Source: a bacterium
GTDB taxonomy: Bacteria; Krumholzibacteriota; Krumholzibacteriia; LZORAL124-64-63
Direction: 5' to 3'
Assembly (NCBI GenBank): GCA_016712675.1
Contig: JADJQR010000001.1
Coordinates: 4,464,001-4,528,000, forward strand
Length of the DNA: 64,000 nt
Below the pieces are notes generated by a model. The model was not told the origin of the DNA. It saw only the letters and a list, made by a program, of their open reading frames with translations, and ran no database searches. Position 1 is the first letter of the stretch. The number at the start of each line of letters is the position of its first letter. The position numbers were made by a program, and so were the translations under genes. This document shows, piece after piece, positions 19,540 to 27,963 of the stretch.

Positions 19540-20131
19540 CGCTCATCGCCTCGGCCAGCTTCCGGATGGCTCGTTCGGTGAAGACCCGCGCCGCGTCGGG
19601 AGTCGGCTTTCCCATGGCGCCGGCGATCTCGGTCGGTCCATAGCCGAGCTCGACCTTCAGGACGACAGCGGTCCTCTGGTCGTCCGTGAGCCGTTCGAGC
19701 GCGGCCTCGTACCGTTCGCGTATGTCGCGCGAGACACAGACCTCGTAGGGGGTCTCCGTGTGCGCGACGACATCGTGGTCGGCGATATCCAGCTCGGCCG
19801 GGCGCCGTGCGGCCTGGCGTCCAAGATCGCGGACGCGGTTCTTGACCGCCGTGCAGAGATAGGCCATCAGCGCGCCGTCGAACTGCGGCTGGAAATCGTT
19901 GACCTTGCCCAGGAAGTGCATCAGGACGTTCTGTACGAGATCGGCCGTCTCCTGCAAGTGCCGGGCGCCCGTCGGGACCCGTCCGGAGGCCCAACGCGCC
20001 AGCCGCGGCAGGTACCGGGCATAGACCTCCTCGAGCGCGTCCGCGTGACCTCGTTGCGCCCGGGAGATCAGTTCGTTGGTTGCCGCCAGCCGGTCGGCCG
20101 GCGGCATCTCGGCAGGATCGTCTGGGCACAT
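19532..20131 (-). CDS. ECF sigma factor paired with the PKD kinase
   Basis: A 199-residue sigma-70 family ECF factor. Region 2 is at about 25-95, with ETADLVQNVLMHFL and LMAYLCTAVKNRVRDLGRQ; region 4 is at about 135-190, with YEAALERLTDDQRTAVVLKV then YGPTEIAGAMGKPTPDAARV (HTH). No anti-sigma factor is next to it; instead the overlapping Ser/Thr kinase probably controls it, as known for ECF families regulated by phosphorylation. The ATG at 20131 has only a weak ribosome site; an internal Met (20107) is an alternative. Confidence 0.9.
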   Translation of the reverse strand: MCPDDPAEMPPADRLAATNELISRAQRGHADALEEVYARYLPRLARWASGRVPTGARHLQETADLVQNVLMHFLGKVNDFQPQFDGALMAYLCTAVKNRVRDLGRQAARRPAELDIADHDVVAHTETPYEVCVSRDIRERYEAALERLTDDQRTAVVLKVELGYGPTEIAGAMGKPTPDAARVFTERAIRKLAEAMSDV

Positions 20132-20351
20132 GCGCGGCGGTTCGACTCCGATCTCGCAGCCATGGGCGTTCGATAATCGGGTCGAGTATACCAGAACCCA
20201 AGTTGCGGCTGTAGACCAAAACCGTCTCCCATGACGAGGTCGCGATGGGCGCTCTCACCAGGGAAACGCCAGGGAACGACGAACCGAACACCGGCGTCCG
20301 GTACCTCCGGCGCGGCGTCAGCGGGGTGACCCGGGAGCCGGGTGCCGTCTC

Positions 20352-21002
20352 TCAATTGCTGCCGAGGGTCAATTCGAGCCCGAGCGTGAGCAGGACGTCA
20401 TTCTGAAGCGAGGAACCGCCGCCGATGGGCTCGAACGTCGAGAGGACATCCATGACATCGGCCCGCAAGTGGATCGAGCGCGCGACGGCGTAGGTTCCGC
20501 CGACACCGAGGACGCCCGCCACGTTCGCCGAGCGACCGCTCGAATGGTCAGCGAAGTAGGCTCCACCGCGAGACACGATGCCACCGCCCGCCGAAACATG
20601 CACGGCATAGGGCCGAAAGGCGGGCTTCACAATGTCGAGTGTCAGGATGGCCGATGCCTGCCACAGGCTCGCGGACCAGCCGCCGCTGGTGGTCTGGCCG
20701 CCGAGGCTCGCCCGGCAATCCACATTCGCCGGGGCATACGTCCCACGCAGCTCCGCGTTCAGGACCGGGCCGAGCCGAAACCGCGCCCAGCCCGTGAATG
20801 CCGCCGAAACCGCATGTTCGCAGGTCACCGAGGCGGCGCCCGCGGTCTCGCTCTTCAGCGCCCCCAGGGGCAGGAATCCGCCGCCCCCCAGCCCGATCGC
20901 GGTACGGCCTGCCGCCTCTCCCGCGCCCGTCACGACCAGGAGGACCGACAGCGCCACTGCGACCCGCAACCGGACGCGCCCATCGCTCCGCCCAGCCCTC
21001 AT
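20352..21002 (-). CDS. Outer-membrane beta-barrel protein
   Basis: A 216-residue protein. The ATG at 21002 has GGAG upstream and overlaps the stop of the preceding gene by 4 bases (ATGA). The signal peptide (VALSVLLVVTGAGEAAG) is followed by glycine-rich alternating strands: AIGLGGGGFLPLGAL, FRLGPVLNAELRGTYA, FRPYAVHVSAGGGIVSRGG, and the terminal LLTLGLELTLGSN. Two Cys in the loops may form a disulfide. The overlap with the propeller lipoprotein suggests a two-protein outer-membrane complex. Family unknown. Confidence 0.65.
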   Translation of the reverse strand: MRAGRSDGRVRLRVAVALSVLLVVTGAGEAAGRTAIGLGGGGFLPLGALKSETAGAASVTCEHAVSAAFTGWARFRLGPVLNAELRGTYAPANVDCRASLGGQTTSGGWSASLWQASAILTLDIVKPAFRPYAVHVSAGGGIVSRGGAYFADHSSGRSANVAGVLGVGGTYAVARSIHLRADVMDVLSTFEPIGGGSSLQNDVLLTLGLELTLGSN

Positions 21003-22396
21003 CGCCCACTCCTCGCCGTCGGCGCCCCACCGATCCACCGCGCCATGCTGCGCGACGGAAGGCCACCGGCCGTTTCGAACTCGCCACCGACGTAGAGGTC
21101 GTTCCGATAGACGGCCGCGCAGAGCGGGCCTGCACCCCCGACGCGCGTCCCGATCCCGGATCCGACGGGGCGCCACGACTGACCGTCCCAGGCGGCCACG
21201 CCGCGGGATCGTGCAGCAGAGGGCGCTTCGATATCGCCGACCGCGACGAGTTGACCACGGAACTCGACGATGTCCCTCACCGTCGCCCCAGCCTGCAGAC
21301 CTCCGGCCAAAGCACGGAACTCATCGGTGGCGTAGCAGATCCCGTTGACCACTTCGCCCTCGATCGTCGCGAAATCCCCGCCGAGGACAATGGCACCGTT
21401 CCAGAAGCCTGCGCAATACGTGGCATCGTCAACGATATCGACGAGTGGCCCCCAATCGCCGGTCGAGAACGTCCCCCAAACCGCGGCGCCGCTGTAGTGC
21501 GCGATGTGATCCGTTCCGACGGAGAACTCTCCGGTGACGACGAGCATGTCGTAGTCCGGGTGCACAGCCATGTCGTAAACCGTCCCGTCGAGAACGAAGT
21601 CGATCCAGTCGACGACCCCGCGCCAGATTCCGCCTTCTAGACGCGCGAATCCACGGGTTTGCACCTCCGCCGAGGGCACGAACGAGCCACCCGCGTAGAG
21701 CGCCTGGTTGAAGTACGCCAGTGCGGAGACCTTCGCATCGAGACCGTCCCCCACTTGCGAGAAGACCCCGCCCGAATAGACCGCCACATTCATCGCCGCC
21801 GCACCGCCGATGCCCGCGAAGAGGCCGCCGACGTAGAGGTCCTCTCCATGTGCATGCAGCTCGAAGACCTCGCCGTCGCCAGAGGCGATGGGCTGCAAGG
21901 ACTCCCCATCCCATGTGGCAAGCATCTGGTTCGGCACGCCGTTCAGCGCAAATCTCCCGCCGATCACGAGGAATTCGCCGGAACCGCTCGTCCACGGCTC
22001 GAGCACGTTGACACGTCCGTCGACCATCGTGCCGAAGCCATCCCACCAGTCCGTGACGAGGATCGAAGTGGCTGCCCGTCCCGTCGGACCGCCTTCCATC
22101 CGCAGCTCGGCCACCACGGTGGAAGTCCCGTTCACGGCGTAACGATGCTCCCGACTCCGGTAGGCCTCCCACGGAGTGTCCCATTCGCCGTCGTTCTCCC
22201 AGTCCCAGCGCACCTTGACGAGCGCTCCGGCACCTTCCGCGTCCGGCAGGGAATACGCGAAATCCGTCGCTGTCGTTCCGTGGTCCGGAGTCACCACGAT
22301 GCGCATCTCGAGCGGCGGCGGCTCGAGCGGCTCGGAGCATCCGACCGGCAGCGCGAGCAGAACAAGCATGGACACGGCACGAATCAGGCGTGCCAT
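20999..22396 (-). CDS. Lipoprotein with PKD-like domain and a seven-bladed-type repeat domain
   Basis: A 465-residue lipoprotein. The start at 22396 is chosen because it directly begins the signal peptide with lipobox LPVGC (Cys20); no strong ribosome site is visible. Residues 25-115 resemble a PKD/Ig domain (TPDHGTTATDFAY, VRWDWENDGEWD) like that of the neighbouring kinase. The rest has about seven repeats of the form LYVGGLFAGIGG...VAVYSGG, LYAGGSFVPS, VLGGDFATIEG, LYVGGEFETAGG, typical of bacterial surface propellers. It overlaps the downstream barrel gene by 4 bases. Function unknown. Confidence 0.75.
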   Translation of the reverse strand: MARLIRAVSMLVLLALPVGCSEPLEPPPLEMRIVVTPDHGTTATDFAYSLPDAEGAGALVKVRWDWENDGEWDTPWEAYRSREHRYAVNGTSTVVAELRMEGGPTGRAATSILVTDWWDGFGTMVDGRVNVLEPWTSGSGEFLVIGGRFALNGVPNQMLATWDGESLQPIASGDGEVFELHAHGEDLYVGGLFAGIGGAAAMNVAVYSGGVFSQVGDGLDAKVSALAYFNQALYAGGSFVPSAEVQTRGFARLEGGIWRGVVDWIDFVLDGTVYDMAVHPDYDMLVVTGEFSVGTDHIAHYSGAAVWGTFSTGDWGPLVDIVDDATYCAGFWNGAIVLGGDFATIEGEVVNGICYATDEFRALAGGLQAGATVRDIVEFRGQLVAVGDIEAPSAARSRGVAAWDGQSWRPVGSGIGTRVGGAGPLCAAVYRNDLYVGGEFETAGGLPSRSMARWIGGAPTARSGR

Positions 22397-22879
22397 GCCA
22401 GAGGCTTCGGCCCGCCATCGCGCCCTTGCCCCTCGCCGGGCACCCTGATCCGATTCCTGGAAGCCCATTTCGAATCCAGCTCCGACGCTCTCGTGACACA
22501 GACTCCTGGGGCTCTCTCGGGCCGCGACGGTCAACGCCTCTGCACGCCGTTGAGAGACATGTCGCCAAGTTCCTTGTGGCATTGTATTTACGAAAACCGG
22601 GCCAGCGCGCCGACGGTCGGTCAGGGCTGAATTCTACATGCGCACCGGCAGCCAGTTCAACCGTTCACTTCACGTCACGTCCTGTTCCGAGCACTTGACT
22701 CGACCAGATGGACTCGAAACATTGTTGCCGGGCGCGCCCCGGAATTTCGCTTATCGGATTGAACCGTCGTCTCCGCTTCGGCTTCGAGATGGACGGCGGG
22801 ACCCATGAGTCTGATCTGTCCATGCCGGGAATCAACGGGGGAACGGCGCGCGGGTAGCTGTCGCACTCAGGGAGTCGAA

Positions 22880-23317
22880 GTGAAGAAGGCATCCCCATCG
22901 GCAACCGCCGTCGCCATGGCACTGCTGCTCGGTGGCTGCTCTGGAAAGGACACCGTGGAGCCATCCGCGACGCCCGGCGATCTGGCGCTTGTCAGCGTGC
23001 CCGCCGCTGCGCGGGTTCAGGTCGATCGGATTCGCGACGGAGAAGAAGTACCCTTCGCGCACGTTGAGGCTACCCCGGACACCCTGCGGGGGCTGAGCGA
23101 GGGGAGTTACCTCCTGCGCTTCAATCTGTCGGGATATGCCGAACTCGATACGGTTGTCTTGGTGGAGGCCGGCGGGTTGAAAGTTGTGGAGGCGTGGCTG
23201 CAAGAGCTCTCGGTAGGATCCGCTCGTGGGCAGACCGGGCCAGGACTGACGCGCTGCAGTATATCCGCCCGCGAAACGGGGGAGCGGCGTTCTGTATGGC
23301 CGCGACCTGTGCAGTAA
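22880..23317 (+). CDS. PEGA-like small lipoprotein
   Basis: About 145 residues from a GTG preceded by GGGAG (5 bases away). The lipobox is LLGGC. Residues 30-105 (LVSVPAAARVQVDRIRDG, LSEGSYLLRFNLSGYAELDT) follow the PEGA domain pattern: sequence like SxP..A.V.VD, then G.Y.L.....GY. PEGA domains are surface-layer-type beta-sandwich repeats. The last 35 residues are low in hydrophobic content and may be out of the real gene. It lies 252 bases upstream of the caspase-like lipoprotein copy 2 on the same strand. Confidence 0.55.
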   Translation: MKKASPSATAVAMALLLGGCSGKDTVEPSATPGDLALVSVPAAARVQVDRIRDGEEVPFAHVEATPDTLRGLSEGSYLLRFNLSGYAELDTVVLVEAGGLKVVEAWLQELSVGSARGQTGPGLTRCSISARETGERRSVWPRPVQ

Positions 23318-23569
23318 CGGTACCAGACGACGCCGAATGTTCCCTTCAGCCCCTTTGGCTGCCCTCGCTGAACGAACTCGGGAGGCGGCGCGACTAGATC
23401 AGACGCGTCCGGATACCGCTGGTGGTGGGAGCGTTCGCAGTGGACTCGAGTTTGCTGCAGCGCTAAGGTCGACAGCATGGAGTCCTGGTGCTCGGGGCCA
23501 CTCGGCCAAGCGGGCGGACTTCATGGTGGGTAAGCGGCGAGCATCTCTTCCTGTTAGGGAGCGTGTGCA

Positions 23570-25153
23570 ATGATCCGGCCTTCGAAGTCGTTGGTGTACG
23601 CGATCGTTCTGGCTCTTGGACTTCTGGGCTGTTCCGGTGATGACGCGGAACCTGAGTCGCCAACACCGGGAGTATCCGAAGCAGAAATGGAGCAGATTCT
23701 CTCGGATCTGAATACGATCTCACAAAGCGTCGAGCCCTCCCTGTCTGGCAGCAATCCAGTCGAGCAATTGGCCGCATTGCTGGGCGAGATTCGCGGATTG
23801 CCCTCCGTGGCCTCGGCACATCTGGAGGGGACGCTCCTGGTCGTCAGGTTCACCAGGGGCCTGGTTGCCACGTGGGAGGCTTCCTATGAACCTGATGTAG
23901 CTGCGAGTTCGAGCGATGGGGGCCACGCCGACATCCGTCTGATCGCACCAGTCAACGATTCCGAAGATGAGAACGTCGTTGGGAACAGGAACGCCGTTCT
24001 GATCAACACTCAAGCGCACTACCCGCAAAGGCAATCTGCTTCCGTGATCATGTCCGAAATCAAGGCACTCCTGGAGGCGAACGGATTCCGGGCCACGATC
24101 GTGAATTCACCGGACTGCGACCTGTCGTGGTTCAACTATGGCCTCGAGGATTGTGGCTTGATCGTATACAACGGGCATGTAGGAAACTTCGATGGGCATT
24201 CATGGTTTGCTACCGGCCAGGAGATCAGGCTTCACTGGTTGGAACGCTGGATCTTGGCAGGCGCCGGTTCCTGGGCAGATAACGAGTACGTCGCCTGGGG
24301 GTATTGGCGCAATCGCTGCGATCGGGATGGTCTGTCATTCTACGACATCAAGCTATCCGAGCGCTTCATTCAGTCTGTTTACGGCACGAATAGATTGCGC
24401 CGCCCACTGGTTCTGCTGGCTGGATGCAATGTGTTTGCAGAGGGCGAGCTGTTGCCACGCGCGTTCGTCGAGGGAGGCGCTGCGGCAGTCGTTGGCTGGG
24501 ACGACAACGTCTTGTATGGGCCTTCGCTTGTCCACATCAAGGATCTAGTATCCAGCATGCTTGGAGGCATGGATCTTGGTGAAGCTATCAGTGCGCTGCC
24601 TTCATCCGGTACCTTGTCGAGCTACCGGGATTGCGAACGGACAGAGAGATTTGAGGCCCACATGAAGGTCTTTCCACCTAGCGGCACGTCACTGAGGCTT
24701 GTCAGCGAGTACAGCATTGAGCTGGAGATCAACGGCATATCATGGAAATCCTCGAAGTGCATGAGCGCCAGCGGCGCGAGGGTTGGCGGCCAGTGGTTTG
24801 GAGTTGCTCTTTCTGGAAGTGACGATCTGGACGAGTACTGTGACGGCGACGGTGAGTCACGCCCACAGTTTGGGGCTAGCGTCTTGTTCGACTCCGAATT
24901 CGATGGCGCCCTTCCGTACACGCAGGATGGACTGCTGATCACGTTCTTTCATGCTGGTGAACCCATTACGTGCAACGCGATGCTCGGTGCCCCCTACGGT
25001 GATTCGAGCATTACCATTACGCAACTGTCGGATGCCATCGCGATGGGAGTGTTTTCGGCCACAGGCAAGGACCTCTGGGATCCCAGCCTGACCTACACGT
25101 GCACCGGTCGATTTCGACTTCCTGTTGCAGAAGTGCAATCGCGAGCCCATTAG
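23570..25153 (+). CDS. Caspase-like (clan CD-type) lipoprotein, copy 2
   Basis: A 527-residue lipoprotein with lipobox LLGC (Cys21). Residues 190-315 share layout and motifs with the protein at 11494-13053: PDCDLSWFNYGLEDCGLIVY leading to NGHVG (His203), 83 residues later PLVLLAGCN (Cys286), then VEGGAAAVVGWD. In the first copy the same elements are SDCTLDALDRKL, ITHGG, LGAC, RGASAVIGWD. This order, His before Cys with each at the end of a hydrophobic strand, is that of caspase-like peptidases (clan CD). The C-terminal half is beta-rich with several Cys. Codon use and base composition (more A/T than neighbours at 23.5-25.1 kb) suggest a different history. Protease activity unproven. Confidence 0.6.
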   Translation: MIRPSKSLVYAIVLALGLLGCSGDDAEPESPTPGVSEAEMEQILSDLNTISQSVEPSLSGSNPVEQLAALLGEIRGLPSVASAHLEGTLLVVRFTRGLVATWEASYEPDVAASSSDGGHADIRLIAPVNDSEDENVVGNRNAVLINTQAHYPQRQSASVIMSEIKALLEANGFRATIVNSPDCDLSWFNYGLEDCGLIVYNGHVGNFDGHSWFATGQEIRLHWLERWILAGAGSWADNEYVAWGYWRNRCDRDGLSFYDIKLSERFIQSVYGTNRLRRPLVLLAGCNVFAEGELLPRAFVEGGAAAVVGWDDNVLYGPSLVHIKDLVSSMLGGMDLGEAISALPSSGTLSSYRDCERTERFEAHMKVFPPSGTSLRLVSEYSIELEINGISWKSSKCMSASGARVGGQWFGVALSGSDDLDEYCDGDGESRPQFGASVLFDSEFDGALPYTQDGLLITFFHAGEPITCNAMLGAPYGDSSITITQLSDAIAMGVFSATGKDLWDPSLTYTCTGRFRLPVAEVQSRAH

Positions 25154-25238
25154 CGAGCCCCCAGCAGCGCTCTCACTTCCCCGCCGCGTATCGCGCCGTG
25201 CCACGTGGTCTCCGCAAGTACGGCGCGAAACCGACCCC

Positions 25239-25796
25239 TCAACCCTCCTCAATAAATCCCACCCCCACCCCCTCCGTCAGCCAAACCCCATTCGCCGACA
25301 GGAAGAACGGCGTGCCCGCCCTCGCCATCTCCCCCGCCCGCACCCGCAACACCACCGGCCTCCCCCGCCGCGCCCCCACCCGCCGCGCCGTCTCCTCATC
25401 GGCACTCAGATGCACATGATGCCGCTCCCCCCGCCGCAACCCCTCGCGCCGGATCGCCTCCAGAAATCGCTCGGTCGTCCCATGGTAGAGAATCTCCGGC
25501 GGCATCCGCGGCTCGTAGCCCAGCTCGACCGCAACCGAGTGCCCCTGGCTGGCGCGGATGCGTAGCCCGTCATCGCCAAACGCATAGCGCTGCTTGTCAT
25601 CGCGGGCCACGACCTGCTCCAGCTCGTCGCGCGTCAGCGGGCGACCGTGCGCCGCGCACGCGGCCAGCAGCGCGTCGACCTCCACCCAGCCGGCCGCGTC
25701 CAGCGCCAGGCCGACGGCGTCGGGCCGATGCCGCAGCACGTAGCTGAGGAAGCGGCTGAGGCGGACCAGCCGGTGGTCGGTGGGGTCGACGGTCAT
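25239..25796 (-). CDS. kptA: RNA 2'-phosphotransferase (KptA/Tpt1)
   Basis: A 185-residue protein; the ATG at 25796 has GAGGAGG 8 bases upstream. Tpt1/KptA removes an internal 2'-phosphate from RNA, transferring it to NAD to give ADP-ribose 1'',2''-cyclic phosphate. Family motifs are all present: LSRFLSYVLRHRPDAVGL (12-30), VVARDDKQRYAF (62-73), IRASQGHSV (80-88), YHGTTERFL (104-112) and FFLSANGVWLTEGV near the C-terminus. Length matches the family. It is transcribed divergently from rtcB, sharing a 315-base intergenic region. In bacteria the physiological substrate of KptA is unsettled. Confidence 0.93.
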   Translation of the reverse strand: MTVDPTDHRLVRLSRFLSYVLRHRPDAVGLALDAAGWVEVDALLAACAAHGRPLTRDELEQVVARDDKQRYAFGDDGLRIRASQGHSVAVELGYEPRMPPEILYHGTTERFLEAIRREGLRRGERHHVHLSADEETARRVGARRGRPVVLRVRAGEMARAGTPFFLSANGVWLTEGVGVGFIEEG

Positions 25797-25921
25797 GGTA
25801 CACGCCTCCTCAGCCGGCATCCGCAACGCGGCGCGCGATTCCGCTTGACGCCACGCCCGCCGGCGCGTAGTATCCCGCCCCTCACCAGACCACACAGCGG
25901 GCCACGAAAGGAGGAACGGAC

Positions 25922-26005
25922 ATGCTTGGACAGGACGGTCAGCGGAGTTCACATGCTTCGATTCCCTTCCCGGGCTTCGCCGCAGTGTCGGCCGGAGGCG
26001 GATGA
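25922..26005 (+). CDS. Possible leader peptide upstream of rtcB (27 residues)
   Basis: ATG at 25922 preceded by AAAGGAGG about 8 bases away, the best ribosome site in the region. It encodes MLGQDGQRSSHASIPFPGF followed by eight mostly small residues, then TGA. It ends 37 bases before the terminator hairpin that precedes rtcB. Position fits a leader peptide, but the sequence has no run of a single regulatory amino acid, so chance cannot be excluded. Confidence 0.3.
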   Translation: MLGQDGQRSSHASIPFPGFAAVSAGGG

Positions 26006-26042
26006 TACCATCCCCCCACGCCGGTTGCACGCTTGCGCGAGG

Positions 26043-26066
26043 CCCCTGGGAATCCAGGGGTTTTTT
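26043..26066 (+). terminator. Intrinsic terminator in front of rtcB
   Basis: Perfect 7-base stem CCCCTGG/CCAGGGG with loop GAAT, followed by six T residues (26061-26066). It lies 46 bases upstream of the rtcB start on the same strand. The only upstream same-strand candidate in this gap is the 27-codon frame, so it either ends a leader transcript (attenuation) or a small RNA. Confidence 0.8.
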
Positions 26067-26111
26067 GTTGGCGCGCCGCGAGGTGCGCCACCAGCCAAGG
26101 ACGTATGACCG

Positions 26112-27263
26112 GTGAATGAGAACCTCGAATCCGAAGCCGCCCCCATCGCGACCTGGCTGGGCGAGCGCCTGCCCGAGCCCGTGTCGCGCGCGATCGGCCG
26201 GCTGGCAAGCTGCCCCGACGTGGTCAAGGTCGCCGTGATGCCCGACGTGCACCTGGGCACGGATGTCTGCAATGGCGTCGTGGTGGCGACCCGCGACCTG
26301 ATCTACCCGCAGGCCGTCGGCGGGGATATCGGCTGCGGCATGACCGCGCTGGGACTGGGCGGCAGCGCGCGGCAGCTGCGCTCGCGCCACCAGGCGCAGC
26401 GGATCCTCAGGGGTCTCGAGACGGCCGTGCCCATCGAGCGCCACGCGCGGACCACCGTGGCCGCGGAGCTGCCCGAGGATCTGCGCGGGCAGGCGTTGAG
26501 CGAGCCCGCGCTGGCCCACCAGGCGGCGCGCGGCGGCCTGTTCCAGCTGGGGACGCTGGGGCGCGGCAACCATTTCCTGGAGGTCCAGGCCGACGACCAG
26601 GACCAGCTGTGGCTCATGGTCCACAGCGGTTCGCGCGGCCTGGGCCAGGCGATCGCCACGTTCCATCTGGCCCGTGCCGAGGACGCCGGCCGTGGTCTGC
26701 GTGCCCTGCCCGCCGCGTCCGCCTGCGGACAGGCGTACCTGGCCGATCTCGACTGGGCGGTCCGCTACGCCAGCCACAGCCGGCTGGCGATGGCGCGCGC
26801 GGCGGCGGCCGTGCTGGCGGACGTCCTCGGCGTCGAACCGGACGAGGACACGTGGATCGATGCGCCGCACAACCTCGTGCGCAGCGAAGAGGTCGCGGGC
26901 CATCGCCTTTGGATCCACCGCAAGGGCGCCATGGCCGCCGCCGCCGGCCAGCCGGGCGTCATTCCGGGCGCCATGGGCGCGATCAGCTACCACGTGACGG
27001 GCCGCGGCAGCGACGACGCCCTGAACTCGTGCTCGCACGGCGCCGGCCGCGTCATGAGCCGTTCGGAGGCGCGGCGCCGCATCTCGCGGCGCGATTTCGA
27101 GCGGCAGGTGGGCAACCTGTGGTTCGACGAGCGGCGCGCCAACGACCTGCGCGAGGAGGCGCCGGGCGCGTACAAGGACCTGCGTGTGGTGATGAAGGCG
27201 CAGGCGGACCTGGTGCGGATCGATCGCCGGTTGCGGGGATTGCTCACGTACAAGGGAGTGTGA
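26112..27263 (+). CDS. rtcB: RNA 3'-phosphate (2',3'-cyclic phosphate) ligase RtcB
   Basis: A 383-residue protein from GTG 26112, with AAGGA about 10 bases upstream. RtcB joins RNA 2',3'-cyclic phosphate or 3'-phosphate ends to 5'-OH ends using GTP and Mn2+. Key elements are present: MPDVHLG (43-49), GGDIGCGM (70-77; Asp72 and Cys75 metal ligands), GRGNHFLEV (His154), VHSGSRGLG (His171), PHN (His253), HRKGA (269-273) and NSCSHGAGRVMSR (His309, the guanylated residue by homology). Slightly shorter than E. coli RtcB (408). No rtcA or rtcR is next to it; instead kptA is divergent and a P-loop kinase follows 89 bases downstream. Confidence 0.95.
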   Translation: MNENLESEAAPIATWLGERLPEPVSRAIGRLASCPDVVKVAVMPDVHLGTDVCNGVVVATRDLIYPQAVGGDIGCGMTALGLGGSARQLRSRHQAQRILRGLETAVPIERHARTTVAAELPEDLRGQALSEPALAHQAARGGLFQLGTLGRGNHFLEVQADDQDQLWLMVHSGSRGLGQAIATFHLARAEDAGRGLRALPAASACGQAYLADLDWAVRYASHSRLAMARAAAAVLADVLGVEPDEDTWIDAPHNLVRSEEVAGHRLWIHRKGAMAAAAGQPGVIPGAMGAISYHVTGRGSDDALNSCSHGAGRVMSRSEARRRISRRDFERQVGNLWFDERRANDLREEAPGAYKDLRVVMKAQADLVRIDRRLRGLLTYKGV

Positions 27264-27352
27264 GACGTTGACGCGCGGCATCCACGTGACACGGCGCAGC
27301 ACCCGCTTTCGCTCCGACCAGGGCGAGACACGCAACCACCGGGGAGAGGCGT

Positions 27353-27946
27353 ATGCACGGACTGGTGAATCGCACGGTTGAGGACGTCCGGAAGGAGATC
27401 GCTTCCAGAGCCGCCATGTTGCCACTCCTTCTCGTGGGACTCGACGGCCGGAGCGGGTCAGGGAAGTCCACGATCGCGCAACGCCTGGCCGACGAGCTCG
27501 GCGCCTCGATCGTGGCCGGTGACGACTTCTATCGTGTGATGGAGGAGCAGGAGCGATCGTCACTGACACCGACGGAGGGCGTCGCGCGCTATTTCGATTG
27601 GGAACGGCTCCGCTCGGAGGTACTGACTCCCTTGCGCGCGGGACGGCCCGCGACGTACCGGCGCTACGACTGGGGAACCAATCGACTCGGGGATACCGTA
27701 TCCGTGATGGCGCGCGGCATCGTGCTGATCGAAGGCATATATGTCACGCGACCGGAATTGATCGATGCCTTCGCTCTCGCCGTCGTCGTGCTGACCTCGG
27801 ATGCGACGCGTCGCGCGCGGGTGTATGCACGTCGCGAGAATCCACCCACCTGGATCCGCCGATGGGAAGCGGCCGAGGACTTGTACTTCGAACGGTGCTT
27901 CGCGACCCACCGCATGTGGTGCGCCATCGACGGAACATCCGGTTAG
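27353..27946 (+). CDS. Uridine kinase-like P-loop phosphotransferase
   Basis: A 197-residue protein. Walker A GLDGRSGSGKST is at 29-40, followed by AQRLADELGASIVAGDDFYR, the uridine kinase/phosphoribulokinase pattern in which the Asp pair contacts the acceptor. An Arg-rich lid-like stretch (RRARVYARRE) and GIVLIEGIYV (Walker B-like strand) also fit. The acceptor is unknown; similar single-domain proteins are annotated as uridine kinase family. It follows rtcB by 89 bases on the same strand. A role in 5' phosphorylation or salvage connected with RNA repair is possible but purely positional inference. Confidence 0.75.
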   Translation: MHGLVNRTVEDVRKEIASRAAMLPLLLVGLDGRSGSGKSTIAQRLADELGASIVAGDDFYRVMEEQERSSLTPTEGVARYFDWERLRSEVLTPLRAGRPATYRRYDWGTNRLGDTVSVMARGIVLIEGIYVTRPELIDAFALAVVVLTSDATRRARVYARRENPPTWIRRWEAAEDLYFERCFATHRMWCAIDGTSG

Positions 27947-27963
27947 GTTAGGAGCCGTCGTCC

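Larger units (their letters stand above)
25797..26111. promoter_or_regulatory. Divergent kptA-rtcB intergenic region
   Basis: 315 bases between the two RNA-processing genes, which point away from each other. On the plus strand it contains a short reading frame with a strong ribosome site (25922-26005), an intrinsic terminator (26043-26066) and a further inverted repeat TGGCGC/GCGCCA around 26069-26090, all upstream of rtcB. This arrangement fits a regulated leader for rtcB. No clear -35/-10 could be picked. Confidence 0.45.

Noticed and set aside
20131-20180. GGTTCGACTCC stretch as a T-loop of a tRNA
   Set aside because: No acceptor stem, anticodon arm or CCA end can be built around it.
23337-23573. 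78-codon plus-strand frame between the PEGA-like and caspase-like lipoproteins
   Set aside because: Low-complexity Ala/Arg composition, no ribosome site, no signal peptide, no family features.
25239-27569. Continuous 776-codon minus frame through rtcB into kptA as a fused protein
   Set aside because: The part over rtcB is an antisense shadow; kptA has its own strong ribosome site and complete family length from 25796.
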